DNA of 29,302 nucleotides from an uncultured Prevotella sp. (lineage in GTDB: Bacteria > Bacteroidota > Bacteroidia > Bacteroidales > Bacteroidaceae), in assembly GCA_900547005.1 (NCBI GenBank), contig URER01000031.1:1-29302 (forward strand), read 5' to 3'. A program made the translations under genes and the position numbers. The notes beneath the pieces are model-generated. The model made no database searches. It saw only the letters and a program-made list of their open reading frames with translations, and had not been told where the DNA came from. Shown piece after piece: positions 23,855 to 29,302 of the stretch; the first letter of the stretch is position 1, and each line of letters begins with the position of its first letter.

Positions 23855-26800
23855 ACATTGGTTTTATCATTGATTCTATGAAGGATATTTCATCTTCTGA
23901 AAGTCCGTATTTTGCATAGAGTTGAGTATCTATTTCAGATATACTCTTACTCCAATCTATTTCGCTGTTGGAAGTGAAGTCTTGCAATGGAATGAATTGG
24001 AATTTTTCTGAGGATAAATTTATTGATGATACGGATTGCATTAACAAGAAACGTAAAAAACGTGTTTGGATATACTTATATTCATTTTCAACAACTAACT
24101 TACTTTCAGAAGCTCCAACAATAAGGTAGGAATCTGTACACACATCATTAGGTCCAATAATCTCTGTTCTGGAGATTATCTTAAATTGTCCTTTTTTATC
24201 TGGTTCTCCAGCATGTTCAGCAGTAACCTTACTCATCAAAATTTTATATTTTGAAAGAAGATGATTATTAGAATCAATTGCAGATTTGGGAAGCCATGAT
24301 ATTCCTGCACTTGTTATTAGGCGAATTTCTCCCGTTTTTTCACCACGAATATTAGATGATAGTCCGAAGGGATTACGAGAGTTAACTATTGATGCAAAAG
24401 AATTATCAGATTGACATTTATGTACTATATGAATAGCAGAGTTATAGCGAATAAATACTGAAAATTGGTCTAATGGACGTTGCTCTATGTCTCGTTGCGA
24501 TCCTTGAATAGTCGTAATACTACAATTGCCTTTGTAGTTTACATCCCATAAAATATAATTGACACCACCGCCAATGCTTGCTGTAGGAAAACAATCTTTG
24601 GCATTTACATAGTCGAAGATATGGCTAATTCTTTTATCAGATAACATACTTTCTCTGAAAGAGTCCAGTCCTTTTCCTCCTGCAAACCAGCGAGAAGGCA
24701 TAATCATAGAAATATAGTTAGGAGCTATTTGTTTTGCAATTTCAACAAATAGGTTATATACAGGTTTTGCACTTACTCCTGCGCCTCCATCCATAACTTG
24801 ATACGGAGGATTTCCCACTATCGCATTGATTTTCATATTCTTTATTCCTGTTCTTACTGTAATGAATTTATCTACCTGCTTGATGAAATGCTCAGGCTTG
24901 TTTTTGATTTGATTGATTAAGTCCTCGAAGTATCGGGTGTTTACCTTTGCTTTGCGGAAGCCAATAAGGGTGCGTTTGGTGATGCTCTTTGCCATCGGAG
25001 TTTTGCAGATGACGAAGATGTTTTCAGCAACAACCTTGTCCCATATACGCTGCTCGTCCTCAATGCTTGACACCGAAAACAGAGAGTTTTTGAGCCTTGC
25101 GCGATAAATGCTGTACGCCATATAGAGAGGATATAATCCGGATTTGGAGTTGATTTCAAGGATTCGAGAATTTGGGGCGAACACATTGGCTGTCACTTCG
25201 CCACGGTCAATGAAACGAGGTTCGGACAAAGTGGTTTCATAACCCTTTTCAAAGAAGTTATATCCTCCCAAACAATCCCCAAGGTGCATATTCACCACAC
25301 GCCAAGGGGTAAGCACCGTTTCCTTGTCGGGATTGCGAAACGTACTGAAAATATCCGTGATACGTTCAATACGTTCCTCCACGCTAAGTTTGTCCGCTGC
25401 ACGAGCCATGGCACGGATGCGCTTGCCTGCCGCACAGAATATCTCCGGGTCGTAGTATTTCTTGATGCTGTTGAACTTCTGTTTGGTCACGCCCTTGGGC
25501 ATAAACTCCTCCCACGATTGCGGATCGATGAGCGAAGCGAAATTGTCAATCGTTATCTCTTGATTCTCATCACTCAACTCTGCACCGTATATCAGCAAAG
25601 GCATACGGATGGAGATTCCCCGAAGAATAGAAATAGCGGCCTCGCGGTTGTTCTTTTTCTTTTTCAGTTCTTCAAGACGCTTCTTCTCTTCTTCCGTCAA
25701 AGGTTGCTTGTCCTTACCGCGTTTCTTGGATTTCTTTTCAAGGTCTTCAAGTTCCTCGTATTGCTCATCGGTCAGTCCCTGATTATTTATATCCACCTGA
25801 TTGGTCTTGGGCATTGCCTTGGTCTGGCCGATAATCTTTTTCAGGTCGTCAAACTCCTGCAATTCCAAGTCATTGAGCTTCATCAACTCGTCATTATACA
25901 GGCTCTTGTCCTCGAAACCGTTGCGGACAACCCTTTCCACATAAACACGTTTAAGCTGTTCCAACATCTTGGGTACATCGAACTGGCTCATCTTGGAACC
26001 TTCGATGGAGATAATCGGACAGAAGTTCAGGAACTCACCCATAATCTTGCGGTCGTTGCCGCTGGTTTTTCCTGCCTTGGAAGAAATCTTTGCTGTCTCG
26101 GCAATGACTTTCAGTGTTCTGTCCGGCGCAAAGTCAAACACATAACACTGTTCCTTGACGCGTCCGTTGATGGTGGCAGGTGTCTGCACACGGAAGATGG
26201 TCTGCATATAACTTGATGCGGCGGTATTGTATGAGCCAGACAACATGAATACGCCCGTCCATGCCTTGACACTGACGCCTGTAGTCAACCGGCCGCAGGA
26301 CAAGGTGATGGTGCGGGTGATGTCTGGGTCTTTGCCGATGGCTTCTTCCACCGCAGCAAGAGCATCCTTGCTCTCTTCGTCCTCGTCACCGTCTCCTGCC
26401 ACATTCACCACCTTGAAATGCTGGAATACAGGATGTGATTGTAGTAAAGTACTCATGGCACGAGCCTCCTTCACACCCGGCAACATCCATAGCGTATGAC
26501 GGAAGATGTTGCGGTATTCTTCGTTGGCGAAGGGATAATAACTGTCCTCGTCCTCTTTGGTAATTAGGTTAAGAAACGCCCTCACATCTTTTTCGTGGAT
26601 AAAGCTCCCGGCATCATTTACCCGGAAAAACTCGCGGAAGTTGAAAGCCACATCTTCATCCACGAACTCATGGAGCAAGCGCCCGAGGTCGTATGTGTAG
26701 ATGTTCATCGTTGGCAGAGAGGCGTATGGATTAGGATCGCCGAAATGTATCAAATCCCATGAAGCCTTTGCCCGCTGCTCCATCATATAATCCCAAGTAT

Positions 26801-27791
26801 ATATTTCATCGTCTTTGAAATCATTCAACAGATTGAACGGAGTGCCCGAGAGACGCAGGATTTTGGTTTTATCCTTTGTCAGTTCCTGCATAACGGCTTT
26901 GCCGAGTTCCGTTTGTGTCCCCTCGTGCGCCTCATCTACTATGATGCAGTCCCAAACTGTGGCAAACACCTCATTGTTCTTGTCAAAATTGCCGCCCACA
27001 AGTTCAGAGCCGCGTAAGTCCTGCATGGAAGCGAAATATACATATTTACATTTGCCTTGTTTTGCTCTCATTTCAAGCGAGGCATGATTGTCACCATTGT
27101 TCTTTGAACCGTATGCAAAAGCTGGACTATCATAGAATATCTTGCCGAAATCCTCAAACCAGCCGCTGTCCACTACAGGGCGATGGGTAAGAATCAGGGT
27201 ACGGCTGAAATTCATGTCTTTCACAACCTGCAATGCTGACAGAGTTTTGCCGAAACGCATCTTGGCATTCCAAAGCATCTGATTGCCTTTCTTGAATTGC
27301 CTCTTGGTCTTTTCAATAGCCTCACGCTGCTCAGGACGGAACACAATCGGAGTCTTGTCGTGTGACACCTCAGCGGAAGATAGCGATTGCCGCCCCTCCT
27401 TTACAGCGGTTATAGCCCTTTTTACTGTTTCAAGGTCGGTGATAAACCACTCATTGGCTTTGTTCTCGGTATCGAATATCTTTTTCCTGATGCCGGAACG
27501 CTCCAGAACACGATGCACTTCCTTGTCGTTGAAAGAGCATAATTCTTTCTTTTTGTTGCTGTATATCGTAAGTTCCGTATATAAAAGGTCGTATGCAATA
27601 CCTGCCGTCTGCGTATATTGGTTGATTCGCTTCTTAGCGGACTCGTTGAGTGCCCTGCTGTTCGGAGCAAGCCCGAAAACATTGTCGCTATCACAAGTGG
27701 CTTCGCCCACTTTCAGGCATCCTCTATGTGCCGCGTCATTGATGCGGAACACATAAATCAGTTTTAGTTTCAGGATTGATGTAAATTTCAT
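23853..27791 (-). CDS. GIY-YIG-like nuclease / DEAH helicase / N6-adenine methylase fusion (restriction-modification)
   Basis: The 1312-aa multidomain protein reads, in order: residues 10-110, GIY-YIG (T5orf172/MUG113)-like nuclease (LIYVFRIN, CLKVGEAT, KKRINQYTQTAGI); about 150-620, superfamily-2 helicase with Walker A MRFGKT (178-183), DEAH (286-289), SGTPF (315-319) and QTIFRVQTP as motif VI; about 690-745, a charged coiled segment (LEDLEKKSKKRGKDK); about 860-1110, an N6-adenine methylase with motif I RILEINSKSGLYPLY (about 875) and motif IV NPPYQ (994-998); the C-terminal 200 residues are a likely target-recognition domain. The layout parallels single-chain type ISP enzymes (nuclease-helicase-coupler-methylase-TRD) but with a GIY-YIG-like rather than Mrr-like nuclease. 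The nuclease call rests on sparse motifs. The gene follows its partner after 6 bp. Confidence 0.85.
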   Translation of the reverse strand: MKFTSILKLKLIYVFRINDAAHRGCLKVGEATCDSDNVFGLAPNSRALNESAKKRINQYTQTAGIAYDLLYTELTIYSNKKKELCSFNDKEVHRVLERSGIRKKIFDTENKANEWFITDLETVKRAITAVKEGRQSLSSAEVSHDKTPIVFRPEQREAIEKTKRQFKKGNQMLWNAKMRFGKTLSALQVVKDMNFSRTLILTHRPVVDSGWFEDFGKIFYDSPAFAYGSKNNGDNHASLEMRAKQGKCKYVYFASMQDLRGSELVGGNFDKNNEVFATVWDCIIVDEAHEGTQTELGKAVMQELTKDKTKILRLSGTPFNLLNDFKDDEIYTWDYMMEQRAKASWDLIHFGDPNPYASLPTMNIYTYDLGRLLHEFVDEDVAFNFREFFRVNDAGSFIHEKDVRAFLNLITKEDEDSYYPFANEEYRNIFRHTLWMLPGVKEARAMSTLLQSHPVFQHFKVVNVAGDGDEDEESKDALAAVEEAIGKDPDITRTITLSCGRLTTGVSVKAWTGVFMLSGSYNTAASSYMQTIFRVQTPATINGRVKEQCYVFDFAPDRTLKVIAETAKISSKAGKTSGNDRKIMGEFLNFCPIISIEGSKMSQFDVPKMLEQLKRVYVERVVRNGFEDKSLYNDELMKLNDLELQEFDDLKKIIGQTKAMPKTNQVDINNQGLTDEQYEELEDLEKKSKKRGKDKQPLTEEEKKRLEELKKKKNNREAAISILRGISIRMPLLIYGAELSDENQEITIDNFASLIDPQSWEEFMPKGVTKQKFNSIKKYYDPEIFCAAGKRIRAMARAADKLSVEERIERITDIFSTFRNPDKETVLTPWRVVNMHLGDCLGGYNFFEKGYETTLSEPRFIDRGEVTANVFAPNSRILEINSKSGLYPLYMAYSIYRARLKNSLFSVSSIEDEQRIWDKVVAENIFVICKTPMAKSITKRTLIGFRKAKVNTRYFEDLINQIKNKPEHFIKQVDKFITVRTGIKNMKINAIVGNPPYQVMDGGAGVSAKPVYNLFVEIAKQIAPNYISMIMPSRWFAGGKGLDSFRESMLSDKRISHIFDYVNAKDCFPTASIGGGVNYILWDVNYKGNCSITTIQGSQRDIEQRPLDQFSVFIRYNSAIHIVHKCQSDNSFASIVNSRNPFGLSSNIRGEKTGEIRLITSAGISWLPKSAIDSNNHLLSKYKILMSKVTAEHAGEPDKKGQFKIISRTEIIGPNDVCTDSYLIVGASESKLVVENEYKYIQTRFLRFLLMQSVSSINLSSEKFQFIPLQDFTSNSEIDWSKSISEIDTQLYAKYGLSEDEISFIESMIKPM

Positions 27792-27797
27792 ACTTCG

Positions 27798-28814
27798 TTA
27801 TCTTATCAGGTCGATAAATCGGATTCGTTTTCCCGTCTTTCCCGTTTGGGGATCTTTGGCTCGCCAGTCCTTTATTTGGCAATAGATGCCGTTGTGTCTG
27901 CGGATGTCATTTTTCATACACCCTTCACATTGACTGACTTCTTCCCTTGTTCCGAACAAATCAGCTACAACAGTCCGGCGTTCACCGCAGCTGTTTGGGA
28001 TGACACCTTTAAGCCCGTCCATCTGCCAGACGTTCCATGAAATGATGTAGGCGATATAATTGATGGATTTCAGCAAAGGCTGTTTGCCGAACTTTTGTTG
28101 ATAGTATTCGATAAAGGAGATAAGCATGGATTCACGGGCAATTAGTAAATTATCGCCCTGCCATTCGTAGGCGTAAATGCTCTTATACGCTTCCTGTGCC
28201 CACTCCAACCATTCGCCAGAGGTGGTTGTATTCTCACCAACTACTCTTAGTTTACGGTCAAGCAGTCCGATACGTTTCTCTATCGGGATAGACTCTCCTG
28301 TTGTGGTGTCATAGCGGCTAACTATATAAGGAGCTTCCCCGCAGGTTATCTCCAGCCGGTTGTCACGGACATAATCTTTCCAAGTCTTACCTTCTGGAAA
28401 TTGGATTTTCTCAGAGTTGGGGCTCCACCGATGACAGCCATGTTCGTCAATGTATTCCGTATTGAACACATCATTTCTTCCAAACCATGCTTCATCTATC
28501 AGGTTGTTCTGCGCATTGCATATCCATGACGGAGTGAACACCTCTGCCATTTCCCGCGAACGCGCGGTTTGGGTGTCTCGATTTTTAAGGACGCGGGGCA
28601 TTATTATATGCCCGTTATCTCCGGTAATAAGACAGGGAAGAATTGGCGAATCATATTGATATCCGTCGCCCAAATATTCATAATCGGAAGTAGCCCAAAA
28701 GATATTGTGCTGAATATCCTCCTTGCTCGTTGTATGGTCTTTGAGCAGGATATTCAACAGTTCGGGTGAAAGCCTAAAGAGACTATCTTCCAATATATCA
28801 ACTTCAACTGGCAT
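27798..28814 (-). CDS. Methylase-like partner protein of the restriction-modification operon
   Basis: The 338-aa product is often annotated as restriction endonuclease subunit M in related genomes, as I recall. It retains echoes of an N6 methylase SAM fold: SREMAEVFTPSWICNAQNN (86-104, like the N-terminal FTP motif), LEITCGEAPYIVSRYD (154-169, in the place of motif I), and YAYEWQGDNLLIARESML (214-231, like motif II). No NPPY motif IV is present, so it probably cannot methylate alone. A possible zinc site is CEGC (296-299) with His307 and Cys312. It is the first gene of the operon; the fusion gene follows after 6 bp. The ATG at 28814 lies 20 bp from the left inverted repeat of the putative invertible promoter. 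Its role may be specificity, assembly or regulation. Confidence 0.82.
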   Translation of the reverse strand: MPVEVDILEDSLFRLSPELLNILLKDHTTSKEDIQHNIFWATSDYEYLGDGYQYDSPILPCLITGDNGHIIMPRVLKNRDTQTARSREMAEVFTPSWICNAQNNLIDEAWFGRNDVFNTEYIDEHGCHRWSPNSEKIQFPEGKTWKDYVRDNRLEITCGEAPYIVSRYDTTTGESIPIEKRIGLLDRKLRVVGENTTTSGEWLEWAQEAYKSIYAYEWQGDNLLIARESMLISFIEYYQQKFGKQPLLKSINYIAYIISWNVWQMDGLKGVIPNSCGERRTVVADLFGTREEVSQCEGCMKNDIRRHNGIYCQIKDWRAKDPQTGKTGKRIRFIDLIR

Positions 28815-28834
28815 TTTATATCGGGTTCAAGAGC

Positions 28835-28856
28835 ATCTCTTATCAAGAGATTAGCA
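28835..28856. repeat. Inverted repeat, left copy (operon-proximal) of the putative promoter switch
   Basis: This 22-bp sequence has an exact inverted copy at 29248-29269. Inside it, ATCTCTT-ATC-AAGAGAT is itself a perfect palindrome with a 3-nt centre. It starts 20 bp upstream of the ATG of the 338-aa gene. Confidence 0.9.
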
Positions 28857-28892
28857 ATCAACAGGAACAAATCCACTAATGGCTTACACACG

Positions 28893-28922
28893 CCCCTACA
28901 TTTATATATAGTAATGTGGGGG
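28893..28922. other. Hairpin inside the putative invertible segment
   Basis: CCCCTACATT (28893-28902) pairs with AATGTGGGGG (28913-28922) with one T-G pair and a 10-nt A/T loop. On the plus strand a short T run follows (TGATGATTTTTC), so it could act as a weak terminator in one orientation. Confidence 0.6.
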
Positions 28923-29203
28923 TGATGATTTTTCAAATCTTTTTCCCAACCTGTAAAGATGCAGTTATCGAGTTACTGGGTCTCGGTAACAAAAACACGT
29001 AACACAAAACGGATTATGATTGCTATTGGGAATTCGACGAACCCGCATTATAATAATGTGCATTCACGTGTCATGGAATGTCAAAGGATGTATAAGAATA
29101 TTGTATAATGCACTGCTATTGAAACAAGGACTCTTCTGTTTTGCCTTTTTATATGACCTCCGTATATCTTTTTCATTTTTTTTCAAAAAACCACACCAAT
29201 TTA

Positions 29204-29235
29204 TTTGCTTGTTAACGGAATTATATTTACTTTTG
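29204..29235 (+). promoter_or_regulatory. Consensus promoter inside the putative invertible segment, pointing right
   Basis: TTTG (29204-29207), a 20-nt spacer and TACTTTTG (29228-29235) match the Bacteroidota consensus. It ends 12 bp before the right inverted repeat and reads out of the segment to the right, toward sequence beyond the window. Confidence 0.78.
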
Positions 29236-29247
29236 AAACGGAATATA

Positions 29248-29269
29248 TGCTAATCTCTTGATAAGAGAT
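29248..29269. repeat. Inverted repeat, right copy (operon-distal) of the putative promoter switch
   Basis: This is the exact reverse complement of 28835-28856, with the same internal palindrome ATCTCTTGATAAGAGAT. The remaining bases to 29302 show no gene start that I can support. Confidence 0.9.
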
Positions 29270-29302
29270 ATTGTTTATTTCGCAAAGACACACATTCCGT
29301 GT

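Larger units (their letters stand above)
28835..29269. other. Putative invertible promoter segment (phase-variation switch)
   Basis: About 390 bp without a credible gene lies between exact inverted 22-bp repeats. It contains a consensus promoter (29204-29235) facing right, away from the defence operon, and a hairpin (28893-28922). No consensus promoter faces the operon in this orientation. Inversion at the repeats would put the -7 box at 28876-28869 on the minus strand, giving a leader of about 50 nt to the ATG at 28814. A 77-codon frame at 29020-29253 has biased, hydrophobic composition and is not convincing. No recombinase gene is present in the window. Confidence 0.72.

Noticed and set aside
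25284..26216. 310-codon plus-strand frame opposite the fusion gene
   Set aside because: Shadow of the 1312-aa coding frame; the minus-strand product has clear helicase and methylase motifs.
28893..28922. Strong terminator upstream of the defence operon
   Set aside because: The hairpin is good, but the T run is short and on the plus strand only; listed as a hairpin instead.
29020..29253. 77-codon plus-strand frame in the putative invertible segment
   Set aside because: Very biased hydrophobic/aromatic composition, no leader or promoter placed for it, and the consensus promoter lies inside its 3' end.

Overview
The window looks like a chromosomal segment of a Bacteroidota bacterium, most likely Prevotella or a close relative. 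The signs are SusC/SusD outer-membrane genes, secreted proteins with the short Prevotella-type C-terminal tail, A-rich leaders before start codons, and repeated matches to the Bacteroidota promoter consensus (TTTG, about 20 nt, TAnnTTTG). It opens in the 3' part of a tRNA-Asp gene with its terminator.

Region 1 (1-1980) is repeat-rich and nearly gene-free. Its one gene is a REP-associated tyrosine transposase (RAYT), flanked on both sides by direct copies of a long hairpin-forming repeat. Region 2 (1980-9875) is a glycan-uptake locus: a small secreted protein, a SusC TonB-dependent transporter, a SusD lipoprotein and a surface lipoprotein with two FnIII-like domains and a beta-helix, closed by a terminator. 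The last protein resembles DUF4957/DUF5123 proteins of pectin loci, so a pectic substrate is a reasonable guess.

Region 3 (9940-19427) is a long same-strand run: an ABC-F ATPase with a degenerate second ATPase half, a MATE exporter, a cytidylate-kinase-like protein, a YfcE-like phosphoesterase, then rfbB (RmlB), a lone sigma-70 region-4-like protein, purT, and three genes for a dTDP-3-amino-3,6-dideoxyhexose: ketoisomerase (fdtA/qdtA), FemAB/GNAT-like acyltransferase and aminotransferase (fdtB/qdtB). The aminotransferase carries an in-frame palindromic repeat insertion of about 30 codons. The sugar is probably destined for surface polysaccharide or glycoprotein.

Region 4 (19416-23854) holds a frameshifted polytopic membrane protein (GT-C glycosyltransferase-like, minus strand), a DUF4419 lipoprotein, and a two-gene cassette (a 43-aa protein and a frameshifted DUF6169-like gene) ending at a bidirectional terminator.

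Region 5 (23853-29302) is the most interesting part. Two minus-strand genes make a restriction-modification-like defence system: a 1312-aa protein that appears to join a GIY-YIG-like nuclease, a DEAH helicase and an N6-adenine methylase, and a 338-aa partner with methylase-like motifs but no NPPY. Immediately upstream, two inverted 22-bp copies of a palindrome enclose about 390 bp. A consensus promoter sits just inside the distal copy and points away from the operon. Inverting the segment would place that promoter about 55 bp upstream of the operon. This is the layout of a phase-variable invertible promoter, here in the OFF orientation for the defence genes. No recombinase is visible in the window.
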